The translations under genes and the position numbers were made by a program. DNA of 64,000 nt, taken from positions 23,353,532 through 23,417,531 of the forward strand of contig NW_004454180.1 in assembly GCF_000283155.1 (NCBI RefSeq), in the 5' to 3' direction. Source of the DNA: Ceratotherium simum simum. Lineage: Eukaryota > Chordata > Mammalia > Perissodactyla > Rhinocerotidae. Positions 10,773 to 21,899 of this stretch are shown here, one piece after another (position 1 is the stretch's first letter; the number at the start of each line of letters is the position of its first letter). The notes under the pieces are model-generated. The model had not been told where the DNA came from and did not search any database. It saw nothing but the letters and a program-made list of their open reading frames with translations.

Positions 10773-11355
10773 TTATTCTGTCTTATGTATTTATATAATC
10801 TTTAAAACAATTAACCACTTTTAAAAAAATCTGTACCAATTCAATATAACTTGTCAAACTCATCTGAAAAACAGGGTTGTCTCCCTGAATCTAAATGAAC
10901 TCCAGAGGAACTTTCCTCTGGTGCCTTCCAGGGATAACATTTCTCAAGCATGATATAGCACGTCAAGTTAAGAGTTATTTGAAACTAAGTAGATTAATAA
11001 ATAGGTTTTACCTTTTAAAGAATGGCTTTACCTAAGGGAGAGTTATAAAATGAAAAAGAAGAATCCTAAAGGTATTCCTTAACTTCATTTAGCATGATTA
11101 TGAAATACTAGGAAAATATATATGCTTAATCTTATTGGTGTATGTAATTGGCAAATTCTTCATTAAAATAATTATTAGTCACTGAACTCAATATGCTCAC
11201 CTATAATTTACTCTCAGCAAGATCTTAGAACAAGATTCTGTTATTGATCATCAGTAACATCCAAAGTGGTGCCCTGGTTCGGTTTCTTTGATAGTTTGTA
11301 TCTTCTTGATCTTATGTTTAACAGAGAATGCATGAGGCAATTTTGATAACAAATT
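10773..11355. other. unassigned AT-rich sequence
   Basis: Nothing recognised. Confidence 0.4.
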
Positions 11356-11508
11356 CTCTATATCTTAATGCTGAAAGGAACTTTGGAAATTATTTAGTCC
11401 AAATTCATTGAGGAAACTGAGCTATGAAGAAGTTTGGTCAAGGTAATAAACTGTAGAATTAGTACTAATGTTTCACATTCCCTGTCCAATGTTTCCTTAT
11501 CGTGTAAA
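11356..11508 (-). repeat. MIR3-like SINE fragment
   Basis: 'ctgaaaggaactttggaaattatttagtccaaattcattgaggaaactgagc' followed by 'ggtcaaggtaataa' is the common MIR3-type arrangement 'ggaaggaccttagagatcatctagtcca...gaggaaactgaggc'. Orientation is my best reading. Confidence 0.6.
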
Positions 11509-11584
11509 TAACAGCCAGGACTGCATCTATGTTGAATGCAATTCCTTAATTTCATTGTATCTTCGTGGACGTCATCATCATCAT

Positions 11585-11826
11585 TTATTCTGTGGTATGG
11601 TGAGGGGAGGAAATGGGGATGGTAATTAGTCTTCGGGTGGTGAACACGATGTCGTTTACACAGAAATCAAAATATAATGATGTACCACTGTATAAATGAT
11701 TTATACATTTCATTGTACATTGTATAAAAATCATTTATACATTGTATAAATGATGAAATTTATACAATGTTATAAACTAATGTTACCTCAATAAAAAAAT
11801 AAGTAAACTTTAAAAATATTAAAAAA
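11585..11826 (+). mobile_element. L1 3' end with A-rich tail
   Basis: 'cacagaaatcaaaatataatgatgtac' and 'atgttataaactaatgttacctcaataaaaaaataa' are the 3' terminus of old L1 elements of the L1MA/L1MB type. Between them lies an expanded inverted-repeat block at 11690-11753. Confidence 0.75.
11690..11753. repeat. nested inverted repeats inside an L1 3' end
   Basis: Perfect 10-base arms tcatttatac (11731-11740) and gtataaatga (11744-11753) are separated by 3 bases. A smaller palindrome gtataaa/tttatac with a 3-base spacer sits at 11690-11706. The L1 consensus has only a simple 'tatataatgttataaac' here, so the block is a local expansion. Confidence 0.8.
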
Positions 11827-12505
11827 ACCCAAAAAATTACCTGAAAATTTTTGATTTTTTACTTTTATACTGGAAGCTTTGAGAGAAATAAATTCTCATT
11901 TGCCCAAAAACTGTCTTTCTTTTAAATCTCTAGAATGCTATATCATTAAAATATCTGAAATGAGAAGTAACTAGTCCAAATACAGAAGCAATTCCTGAGC
12001 ACTATAATTAAATATTGCCCAGAAAAAAACTTAGAACCTGAAGAATGCATCTAAAATTATGTTTGATTGGGTAATTCTCTGGAAACAAATTAAAATGCTG
12101 GTTGTATAATGGTGCCTATTAAAAAGAAAAAAAAAAAAGATTTCAAATGAAATTCATAAAAGAAAAATCTAGGGATTAGTATAGGAAAAAATTTTTAGAA
12201 GAGATAGAAATCTTTGGAAATCAGTGATAATCACAGCATACTTGTGTTAACTAAAATCTGAGGCCAAAATGTTCAGGAAAAGATATTTTAAAAGTACAAA
12301 ATATTCCAAAACAGAAAAATGGAAGAGAGTTTAATAGGGATGGAAAGAATGTTCCTTGACAAGGAGGCCCAAAATGGATAGTAACTAACTCCGTTGTTCT
12401 TTGTTGAACAGACTGGCTGGTGGAGAAAATGCATCCATTGCATCCAGAAAGGCTCTCAGATATAAAACACATCATATTAACTAATTTGTACTATCATTTT
12501 TGTGT
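11827..12505. other. unassigned AT-rich sequence
   Basis: No family recognised; A-rich run at about 12121-12139. Confidence 0.4.
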
Positions 12506-12715
12506 TAATAGCAACATTGATTGACTACAATATTGAGTCTGGACTTTGCATGTGTTTTATCTCTCAATTCTTGCAACAACCTTCTGATATATTTATTATT
12601 CTCTCCATTGTGTAGAACAGAAACGTGAGGTTCAAATTCAAATAACTAAGGAGTAGCAGAGCCAGGGCATGAACCTAGAACTATCGGCTCCAAAGCCCTG
12701 CTTTTCACAACTACT
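12506..12715 (-). repeat. MIR SINE fragment
   Basis: 'atttattattctctccattgtgtagaacagaaacgtgagg' followed by 'gagtagcagagccagggcatgaacctagaactatcggctccaaagccctgc' is MIR on the minus strand. Confidence 0.8.
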
Positions 12716-12879
12716 CTGCTATTTTTATATCTCCCGCCACATCATCTTTTCTATTCACCTAGTATACCTTTTCTTGGCAATATCTCATAATTCATTGGGT
12801 TTCTTTACTTCAAAGATATACTTTGTAAATTTACCCTTAAATTTTGAATTTATATTGGTGAGCAGCCAAAACAATCTTG

Positions 12880-14262
12880 AAAAAGCCCAAAATTAGAGAA
12901 CTTACATTTCCCGATTTCAAAACTTACTACAAAGTTATAGCAATCAACTATTACTATCCCGGTGTGATACTGTCATAATGTCCAAGACAATTCAATGGGG
13001 GGAAGGGAAAGTTAGTCTTTTCAACAAATGGTGCCAGGAGAACTGGATATCCACAGCCAAAAGGAGGAAATTGGACCTCTACTTCATACCATATGCAAAA
13101 ATTAACTCAAAATGAATCACAGACATAAATGTAAGGTAAAACTATTAAAATCTCTTAGAAGAGAACATAGATAAAATATCCATGAACTTGGATTAGGAAT
13201 GTTAAATGCAACACCAAAACCATGAGAAACAAAAGAAAAAAAATAGATAAATTGGATTACATCAAAGTTAAAAACTTTTGTGCTGCTCGTGATACCAATA
13301 AGAAAGCAAAAAAAAAAAAAATGAATTTACAGAATGGGAGAAAATATTTGCAAATCATATATCTGATAAAATTTTTATGTCTAGAATTTACAAAACTCTT
13401 ACAACCTAATATTAATAACTCAAATAAAAAAACTGGCAAAGGGTTTGAATAGACATTTCTCTAAAGAAGATATATTATGGCCAATAAGCACATGAAAAGA
13501 TGCTCAACATGATAATCTATTAGGGAAATAAAAATAAAAATCACGTGGTATCATTTCATTCATAGAATGTCTATAATCAAAAAGACATTACCAAGTATTG
13601 GACGTGATGTGATGAAGTTGGAACTGTTGTACATTGCTGGTGGGAATGTCCAGTGGTGCAGCCACTTGGAAAACAGTTTGGCAGTTCCTCACTGCTTTAA
13701 ACATAAAATTATCATGTGACCCAGCAAATCCACTCCTCAATGTATAGCCAAGAGAAATGAAACATATGTCCATACAAAAACATGCACATGAATATTTATA
13801 CCAAAATTATTCTTAAAAGCCAAAAAGCAAAGATAACTCAAATGCCTATTAACTAAACAGATAAATAAAATGAGTATATACATCAATGAAATATGATTTG
13901 GCAATAAAAAGAGATCAAGTAATGATATATGGTACAACATGGATGAGCCTCGAAAACATTATACTAAATCTGAGTAGTCAATCACACACACAAAAATCCA
14001 CATATTGTCTGATTCCATTTATGTTGAATTTCCATTTTTGGCAAGTTTGTAGAGACTGAATGAAGATTAATGGTTTCTTAGGGCTCAGTGTAGGAGAGGG
14101 AGGGGAGCAGAAAGGCGATTAACTGCTAACAGGCAAGGGGTTTCTTTTAGGGTGAACAAACATGTACTAAAATCAGATTGTGTTGATGGCTGCACAATCC
14201 TGCAGCTATAGCAAAAAAAATGAAATGTACACTTTAATTGGTGAATTGTGTGGTATATGAAC
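12880..14262 (+). mobile_element. old L1, ORF2 3' part and 3' UTR
   Basis: Recognisable ORF2 landmarks in order: 'aacttactacaaagttatagcaatcaa', 'aacaaatggtgccaggagaactggatatccac', 'ggattacatcaaagttaaaaacttttgtgc', 'gacatttctctaaagaagatatat', 'ggaatgtccagtggtgcagccacttggaaaacag', 'aatgaaacatatgtccat'. Then the 3' UTR: 'gggctcagtgtaggagagg' and 'tacactttaattggtgaattgtgtggtatatgaac'. Frames are broken throughout, so the copy is dead. It covers roughly the last third of ORF2. Confidence 0.9.
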
Positions 14263-14289
14263 TATGTCTTATTAAAGATTTCTTATTTT

Positions 14290-15572
14290 ATAAACTCTTC
14301 TTATACATACATCTTTTTTTTTCTTCTAGGAGTTTTATGGTTTCAGATCTTACGTTCAAGTCTTTAATCCATTTTGAGTTCATTTTTGTGTGTGGTATAA
14401 GATACACGTGCATCTTTGTATATATATTCATGATAAAAGCTTTAAGACAATTTTCTGGAAGTAGAATTTCTGGATCAAATAATATGTATATTTTTTAGGG
14501 CTTTTATTGCAAATTGACAAACTTGCCTCTTGGAAATTGTCAATTTGTCATTTGCTAGAAGTCATTGCATTTTAATAGTATGTTGGTGCTTTAACCAATA
14601 TTGCATATCATCATTTGTATCTTTTTCAAATTGATAAGAGAGTCAAGTTCATTTTCATTTACACTTCTCAGTATTCTACTGAAGTTGCGCCTTCTAAAAT
14701 ATTTTGTTAATTATAATGTCTGCAATTGTATGTATGTGTTATGTGTGTGTGCACACATATGTATGGATAGATTATATTCTTTGCCAATATTTCTGTTAGA
14801 GTGTACCTTTTTCTTATTGATTTATGAAACTATTTTATAATAAAGATAATACCCTTTTCTTATAATATTTTTATCATACAGATGTTTTTCACTTTTATGG
14901 ATTCTAAACCAGACTTCTTTTGATTTTTTGAAAAAACTTTACATCTGTTTTGAAAGACCAATCGAACTCCAAGAATAAATATTTAACTATATATTTCTCT
15001 AGTTCTTTTATTTGCTCCATCTTTTTCATCTTGAATTCCTTTGAAATTTATCTATGTGTAGGTACAATGCAGAACTCTTACTTAAATTGTTCCAACACAA
15101 TTTACTGAATAAGCCATCCTTTTACTTTTTATTTGAAGTGCCATTTTTATCATATACTTAATTATGTAACATATTGAATCTGTATGGCCATGTGATTCTG
15201 TCATTTAACTTTCTATCCTATACTGACAAAACTGTGTATTATTACAGTTTCATAATATTATTAAATCTCTATAGTAGGGTTCTCACAATTAAAAAAAAAA
15301 ATCTTGGGAAATTTACCCACTTTATTCTTCCTGATTTGTTTTTAGTGTGTTGATTTCCCTCAGACTTTACATTTTTGATGTTGTAACAAATGGATAGATT
15401 TTTATGATATCCATTCTTCCCATTCATAGCATCCATTTGTTATAAAATTTTCATTTTATTCCAAATAAAGCTTTTTGATGGATGTTCTTATGTTTCCATT
15501 GGACAATCATTTCATGAAAAAATTGGGATAAATATTATCTGTCTCTTACAATATTCCTTATTTCCTAATTTT
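14290..15572 (-). mobile_element. old L1 ORF2 region, minus strand, 5' piece of split copy
   Basis: 'tttatggtttcagatcttacgttcaagtctttaatccattttgagttc' (from about 14335) is the reverse complement of a standard L1 ORF2 segment. 'aacacaatttactgaataagccatcc' and 'tcctatactgacaaaactg' and the AT-rich run to 15572 continue it with divergence. An ERE interrupts it; L1 resumes at 15814. Confidence 0.75.
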
Positions 15573-15813
15573 TCTTTTCTAATTATTATTTTTTTATTTT
15601 TTTTTTTTATTTATTTATTTTTCCCCCAAAGCCCCAGTAGATAGTTGTATGTCATAGTTGCACATCCTTCTAGTTGCTGTATGTGGGACGCGGCCTCAGC
15701 ATGGCTGGAGAAGCGGTGCGTCGGTGCGCGCCCGGGATCCGAACCCGGGCCGCCAGCAGCGGAGCGTGCGCACTTAACCGCTAAGCCATGGGGCCGGCCC
15801 TCTTTTCTAATTA
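15573..15813 (-). mobile_element. very intact ERE SINE with perfect 13-bp target-site duplication
   Basis: The element is 15586-15800, flanked by tcttttctaatta at 15573-15585 and 15801-15813. On the minus strand it has the GGGCCGGCCC head and an A-box region around 15770-15789. A B-box-like GGGTTCGGATCC maps to 15735-15746, followed by the 'catgctgaggccgcgtccc' body and an A-rich tail seen as T-rich sequence at 15586-15622. Many CpGs are retained, which in a mammal points to a recent insertion. The internal RNA polymerase III promoter looks usable, although genomic context decides transcription. Confidence 0.95.
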
Positions 15814-16620
15814 AATCAGATAAATTATGTATAATAATGGTATAAGTGAGCATTCTTATCTTTTCCTGAATTTAATTGGGATCCTTTACTATGAAATTTG
15901 TTGCAATATATTTTTTGGAAAAGTAGTGCCCAAATGAGCTCAATGATGAAAGGATGCAATCATCAAGTAAGAAATAATAAATCAGACCCACTGAATTCTA
16001 TAGGCCTTTTGTGACATCAACAAACACATTTGGTGTTAAATAAGGTGAAAAGGACTGCTATAAAACACCATTTGTTTAAACCACCATTTCTATATTTTTT
16101 GGAAGATAGAAATTTTTGGTGGCCAGGATGTATTAAAATAGACAGAACACAATTTGGGAAATGATACCCTTAAGTACGATGTTGTCTTTTGATTTTAGGT
16201 AGTTATTACTCCTCATGCTAAGAAATTAAGTTTGACTTTTAGTTCACTGAAATTTTTTAAACATTGGAAGTTTTGTTTTATTATCAACAATAACTACTTT
16301 ACTGAAAATATCTTTATTTTCTACTGAACACTACTGCAAATATCAGGTGGTTGTCTTTTCTTTGACCTTTTGTTGTGAGAGATTATATTAATGAATTTCC
16401 TAATTTTAAATCTCCCCTGCATTCTATGAATAAACCAAATTCTGTCATAGTCTATTATTTTTATAATATTTGCATAATTTGATAATATTTTATTTAGGAT
16501 ACTTTCTTGTGTGTTCATAAGCGAGATTAATACGCAATGGTTTTTGCCTTTGATGTACTGATTTTCTCTTGTCCAATTTTGTTAGTGGGATTATGCTACA
16601 CTTGTGATTTGTGATTCAGT
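15814..16620 (-). mobile_element. old L1 ORF2 region, minus strand, continuation
   Basis: 'ccctgcattctatgaataaacc', 'gatatattt'-like AT blocks and 'tgtttaaaccaccatttc...' followed by 'tttcctaattttaaatctcccctgcattc' (16395-16425) read as minus-strand L1 ORF2 around the 'hiqgmqgrf' region. A 65-codon minus frame at 16321-16518 keeps the string IHRMQGRFKI, diagnostic of L1 reverse transcriptase. Diverged and broken. Confidence 0.7.
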
Positions 16621-16798
16621 CTCATTTTTAATCAAAGAGTTCTGAATGCTTGAAGCATCATAGGGCTTCATGAGTAGCGGGTTCTATAGAAAGTTTACAT
16701 ATACTAAATTGTTAGCTTATCTGGATGTCTAGGTTGAGTTATGAGTTGTTGATGTCTAGGATTATCAGACTTCAAAAACATATTCAAATGAATATGTG
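16621..16798. other. unassigned sequence
   Basis: Short unassigned interval; may be the tail of the L1 piece. Confidence 0.3.
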
Positions 16799-16800
16799 TA

Positions 16801-17007
16801 CAGTCATGTGCCATATAACGAAGAATCAGCCAATGACAGACCGTATACACGACAGTCCCATAAGATTAGTACTATACAGCCTAGGTGTGAAGCAGGCTAT
16901 AACATCTAGCTTTGTGTAAATATACACTATGATGTTCACACAATGATGAAATTGCCTAATGACACATTTTTCAGAACGTATTCCCATCGTTAAGCGACGC
17001 ATGACTG
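16801..17007. mobile_element. short inverted-repeat DNA transposon (207 bp) with TA target duplication
   Basis: The left end cagtcatgtgccatataacga and the right end, read in reverse as cagtcatgcgtcgcttaacga, are terminal inverted repeats. Both ends are flanked by TA (16799-16800 and 17008-17009). The interior has no coding capacity. TA duplication and size fit a non-autonomous Tc1/mariner or Tigger-type element; I cannot name the family with certainty. Confidence 0.8.
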
Positions 17008-17009
17008 TA

Positions 17010-17755
17010 TTAATTTGGTTTCTTTGTTTGCTAGCTTTACAAGAGAAAGAAAGAATAAGAGAAAGAGATGAGAGAGAATGTTAATTTTCGATGCACACAG
17101 GGCTGAGTAGATCTCAGGATTGCAGAGAAAGCTGAAGCAATTGACACGAAACCAGACATCTTGATGGCTGGAATTTCTTCACAGTTTCACTCTGCAGTAC
17201 AAGTGGAGTCAATTAATGCTGTATTCTTGTTCTCACTCTGCACCACAATTCAAATTCTAGGAAGAATTATATTTGTCTTAGCATGAGTTAAATGTCTCTG
17301 CCTTGGGTAGATGAGACAGGAGAACTGGTTATCGGCTCCCATTCCATACATTTTCCAGTTACCAAGGAGGAATGCCCAAAAAGGAAATTGAGGTGGTATT
17401 GCAAAAAGAAAGTGAAATGGATACTGGTTAGCCAAAATCCAGTAAATATCCATTAAAATGTGTAACCATATAAACTTCCCCTTTAGGATATGCTTTCTCT
17501 TTCTCATTACCAAGTTTCAAATTTATAGTGTTTCTCTCTATATCTATATATATCTTCTATATGGTATTTTGCATGATTAAGCACACTTCTTTGGAGGCAT
17601 AACCAAGAAAAACCACAAGAGAAGAAAGAATTTGGGTCAGATTCCATAAAGACACCTGAAAAGACTGACACCTAAAGCTTGAGATCTAAGCTCGTTATTT
17701 CAGAAGAAAAGAAAGAGTTGACATATAACCAGAGAGTCCATTTGATATGGTGATT
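17010..17755. other. unassigned sequence
   Basis: A purine-rich stretch at about 17040-17080, then sequence in which I recognise no repeat or gene. An 87-codon minus frame (17250-17513) has no domain. Confidence 0.4.
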
Positions 17756-17906
17756 GAATGAGTGGGTTATGAGGCCAAGCTGCCTTGGTAGAATCCCTGC
17801 TGCTTCATGCATTAGCTGTATGATTTTGCAAAATGTGTTTAAATTATCTGTACCTCAATTTCCTCAACTGTAAAATGAGGATCATAAAAGTATAAATGTA
17901 AAGTTA
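17756..17906 (+). repeat. MIR SINE fragment
   Basis: 'gaatccctgctgcttcatgcattagctgtatgattttgcaaaatgtg', 'ctgtacctcaatttcctcaactgtaaaatgagg' matches MIR plus strand. Confidence 0.85.
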
Positions 17907-17917
17907 GCTGTATCAGT

Positions 17918-18470
17918 AAACTATGCCAGTTAACTATTATTGTGTAACAAGCCACCCTAAACTTAGTAGCTTAAAACAACCAGCACTTATTTGGTCATGT
18001 TTCTGCAATCTGGGCTGGGCTCGGCTGGCTGACTTGTCTTTCTTCCCTGTAATGTTGACTGGGATCATTTATGTGTTTTCCATCAGCTGGCAGTTGACTG
18101 TGGCTAGGGTATCACAAGTCTGGTGCTGCAGCGCAGATGATTGGAGTGACTTTCGTGTGTCATTCATCCTACAGTGCTTCCCTCTTTATAAATATGGCCT
18201 TTCCTCCTCGAGGAGACTGGCCCAAGCCTCATTGCATGACTTCTCAGGAAAGCAAGAAATCAAAAGCAGAAGCTGTAAGCCTCTTAAAGCCTAAATCCAG
18301 GACTTTCCCCTTGTCATTTCTACTGTATTTTGTTGGTCAAAATAAGTTGTAAGGCCAGTCCAGATTCAATGTGTGAGGAGACCATGCAAGGCCTGAATTT
18401 AGGGAGGCACGATTCTTCGGGGACCATTTTACAGCAACCTACCACAAGTACCTGGAGTTGCACCAGGCAC
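17918..18470 (+). mobile_element. ERVL-type LTR (MLT2-like), degraded
   Basis: Begins with the characteristic 'aactattattgtgtaacaagccaccctaaacttagtagcttaaaacaac', followed by 'ctgggctgggctcggctggctgac' and 'gttgactggg', ending near 'gaccattttacagcaacctacc'. This is the layout of old ERVL LTRs of the MLT2 group. No retroviral internal genes are seen nearby, so it is a solo LTR. A 123-codon frame (17923-18294) runs through it by chance. Confidence 0.6.
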
Positions 18471-18479
18471 ATGGTAAGC

Positions 18480-18648
18480 ACAGAATACGTTATCTATCAT
18501 TAATAATATCCACTGAGCATCCACTAAGAGAGTAACTTATGTTATGTTGTTTAATCATCACAAGACCCATTTGAAGAAAGTGTTTGCAAATGAGGAAACT
18601 AAGGCTCAGCTGTGTTATGTAGTGTGTTTGGACAGGATGACTACTTGA
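18480..18648 (-). repeat. MIR SINE fragment
   Basis: 'atccactgagcatccactaagagagtaacttatgtta' then 'gcaaatgaggaaactaaggctcagc': minus-strand MIR. Confidence 0.7.
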
Positions 18649-19876
18649 GAATAAGATGATGCTTTCAAACATGTTCTGACTCCTAAACACATCCTACTAC
18701 CTACTGTTGTACTGGCTTCTGTCTTCACCCTGACACAGGCTATACTCTAGGGCAATCCTGGTATCACTCACAAAATTAGAAACCACATTTCAGGCAGGGT
18801 GACTCTATTGACCTCCTCCTCATGGTCTCTTTTCCTCAGCTTTGAGCTGTAATACGCATTTGCACTGTGTGTCCATGACAAACATACAAGGCAGGTTCTG
18901 ATAGAACCTAGAATCTGTTGAGTCTTATGCAATTGCTTTAGCTTATCCTGAGATAAGCCCAGAGAATTTCTGCCTGAGTGTTTCTTATGCTATGCAATCA
19001 TGACTAGCGATCCCACCATTACGTCCATTATGTCTTTTAATGACATTTTAATTTTTCACATGACATCTTCTTTTACACAGTTCAGTGAGGATAGAAAAAT
19101 ATCATATCTTTGTGACTGTAGACAGGAAGTCTCACTCTCCTTAGACATCACCTAAAGCCCTGTGCCATTGTGATGGATACTTGATTATATTTCTCCTTAG
19201 AACATGTGATTGCTTAATATTCTCCAGAAGTTCTTTGACAAGTTTTTCTTTTTTAAGTAATGAGACCTTTTTTTTACATCAGGTAAGAAAGCAGATGTAA
19301 TAATTAAAAGAATGTTGTTATAGATCCTAGATTTTCAAATAGTGTGTTAAAATTATTAGTCTTTTTAAAGAATTTTCAAGATATTTAAATATAGGGATGT
19401 TTATTATTAGAAAATAGTTACTGTCAGGAAGGATTATGAAAATTTATTAACTGTCATGTGATTTTAGATAATTTATAACAGTTATAATAACTTTAAGATG
19501 TATTAGAAACCTATATGATACCATATAGAGGGCATATTCATAACTTGAAATATATGTGGAATATTCTTTAAAAAGAAAAAGATTTCTAATTGGTAAAGCA
19601 TTATCAAATATGAAAATATTTTTTAAATTTTATATATATGGTAATTAAAGGTATGAAACAATGAATAAGCATTGATTCAGAAATATTAATATAATTTTTA
19701 TATATACAACTAATTAAAGAAATTATAAGTGCTAGACTTTGCATTGAGCTTCAGAGCAGTGTGTCAGTGAGATGCCACACAGAGCAGAGAAAGGATGAGC
19801 CCTCTCTCCATCCAGCTTCCCACTCCTCTCTCCCCTGTGTCCTCCATCAGATCTCATACCTCATTTAAGTTCTAGT
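18649..19876. other. unassigned AT-rich sequence
   Basis: About 1.2 kb without a recognised family. The 19300-19740 part is extremely AT-rich with many short A/T runs and no coding signal. Confidence 0.4.
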
Positions 19877-19888
19877 AAAGAATAGCAT

Positions 19889-20145
19889 GGGGGGCTGATC
19901 CCATGGCCTAGTGGTTAAGTTTGGCGTGCTCTGCTTCGGCGGCCAGAGTTCGGTTCCCGAGTGTAGACATACAAGTGGTGTCACTTGTCTGTCACTGGCC
20001 ATGATGTGGTGGTGACCCACATACAAAATAGAAGAAGATGGGCACAAATGTTAGCTCAGGGTGAGTATCCCTCAAGCAAAAAGACGAAGATTGGCAACAG
20101 ATGTTAGCTCAGAGCAGATCTTCCTTAGCAAAAAAAAAAAAAAAA
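19889..20145 (+). mobile_element. ERE SINE, plus strand
   Basis: Starts 'gggggctgatcccatggcctagtggttaag' (tRNA-like head with A box), 'agagttcggttccc' (B-box region). Then comes the older-type body 'ccacatacaaaatagaagaagatgggca' with two 'atgttagctca' units, ending in an A16-type tail at 20130-20145. Flanks aaagaatagcat and aaagaacagtac are a probable decayed target-site duplication. One of only two plus-strand EREs here. Confidence 0.9.
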
Positions 20146-20214
20146 GAACAGTACAGAAAAATGATCTAGAAAGAGTATAATGCATGGCAAGGTACAGTAA
20201 AGATGTTTGAGAAG

Positions 20215-20655
20215 AAGGCAAAATAAATCAGAAAGGCCCAAAACTGGAACCAGCCCAGATGTCCATCAATACGAGAATAGACACACTGGTATACTAAAAA
20301 AATGGAAGATTACTCAGAATCATGAAACAATGTGGAAAACATCAAAAATTACGCTAAGTGAAAGAAGCCTGACAGAAAATAGCTCATGCTGTATCATTGA
20401 ATTTATGAAATTCTACAACAGGCAAAATGAATCTATGCTATAGAAGGCTCTGAGCAGCTGTTGCTGTTGGGGGTGGCCAGTGGGATTTACTGGGAAAAGG
20501 CAAAAGGAAACTTTTTAGAGTGATGGTAATTTTATGTATCTTGATAGTGGTTTGGGTTACCCATGTGTATGACTTTGTCAAAATTCAGTGAAAGCATATT
20601 TAAGACTTATTTACTTCACTGTTTGTAAATTATATGCCAAAAAAAAGTCTAGATA
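20215..20655 (+). mobile_element. old L1 or HAL1 3' end
   Basis: 'aactggaaccagcccagatgtccatcaatacgagaatagacac', 'gctaagtgaaagaagcctgac', 'ttgaatttatgaaattctacaacaggcaaa' and 'gtgtatgactttgtcaaaattcag' follow the order of the L1 ORF2 end and 3' UTR. Dead copy. Confidence 0.8.
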
Positions 20656-20667
20656 AAAAAAATAGTA

Positions 20668-20882
20668 TATGGGCTGCAGAGTTATGTTTGAGCTCTGGTT
20701 CCACCACGTAGCAGCTATGTGACCTTGGAAAAGCTATGTACATAACACTTTATGCTTCGGTTTTCTCCTCTGAAATACTGAGATGGCAGTACTTACTTCC
20801 TACACTTGTTGTGAAGATAAAGACAGATAATATGTGTAAAATTCCTACTATTTTACTTAGTGACAGTGCTTAGGGCATGGTT
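20668..20882 (+). repeat. MIR SINE, nearly complete
   Basis: 'gggctgcagagttatgtttgagctctggttccaccacgtagcagctatgtgaccttgg', 'tgcttcggttttctcctctgaaatactgagatgg', 'cacttgttgtgaagata': standard MIR order. Confidence 0.9.
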
Positions 20883-21899
20883 GCTGCTGCATAGAGGTTG
20901 TTCCGCCTTTCCTTTCTTGGTCAGTGAAGAATAGGGATGTGAATGGTTATCTTGAACGTGCAGATGGTGAAATATTGGAGTGTTCACCACACTTCAGCAA
21001 AAAGCCCTCTGGTTGAAGGCTGTGTAATGTGCAAATCTGACTTTTCTGGGAAGAGTAGAGGTGAACTTGAATAATGACAGAAATCACAGAAGTGATAGCG
21101 AAGGTGGGCTAGTTACTGCAACCTTGGTGGCGCTCACAGCTTTAAAGGAAGGAGAGAGGAGTCGGGCTTACAAGGTGACCTATCATAGCATGTTAGGTGA
21201 GAACAGGTAGAGCAGATGGACATGCACGCTAGCATTTACCTCTAAGCTGAAAATTACAGAAGGACGACTAGGGGCTGGCGAAGAAACACTCATCAAATGT
21301 CCCTAAGTGCACTTAATGTCACCATCAATTTTCTATAACATTTTTTGATGTGGGATTTTCCAGTAAGTGATATAACCTTCCTTCAGGTGAAAATATGAAG
21401 AGAGCCAGTGCAATCTTATCTCCTTACAGCCAAAGACGGCTTGTGTCTCTTTACATATGATCTCTTTCTGCCAGATAAACTGGAGTATAAAGGGAAGAAA
21501 ATAATGCTAGGAATCGTAAATTGATTTCTTAAACCCTTTTTCTCCAGACGCTGCTTTAGGTAGAGCGTGAGCGATGGAAAGAGTGCTTTCAACTTTCTAA
21601 GGCTGGAGGCCAACCTGTGGAGCTGCTATGTGAATAAAAATATCATCCTGTTTTAAGCAAACAGATGTTATTTTAAGTGTAGTATTAATAGTGTCTTAAT
21701 ATTCTTTATCTGGAGGCAACCTTGTAATAATTATATGGTTACATATCCTTTGACCAATGCACCCAAGGGTCTGGCAGGCCTTCATTTGGAAAGCCCCTGC
21801 TGGCTCCAGGACTGGTCTCTTCAAAACAGCAACTGCCTCAGGCCAGGATCTCCCAGAAAGTGGAATGGGTAGTGTAGGGCAGGAAGAATATTCCTCTAC
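20883..21899. other. unassigned unique sequence
   Basis: Nothing recognised over about 1 kb. A 65-codon minus frame (21416-21613) shows no domain. Confidence 0.4.

Noticed and set aside
15735..15789. A and B boxes read as a functional tRNA gene
   Set aside because: They belong to the tRNA-derived head of an ERE SINE; no complete cloverleaf is present.
17923..18294. 123-codon plus-strand frame
   Set aside because: Lies entirely in a degraded ERVL-type LTR, which is non-coding.
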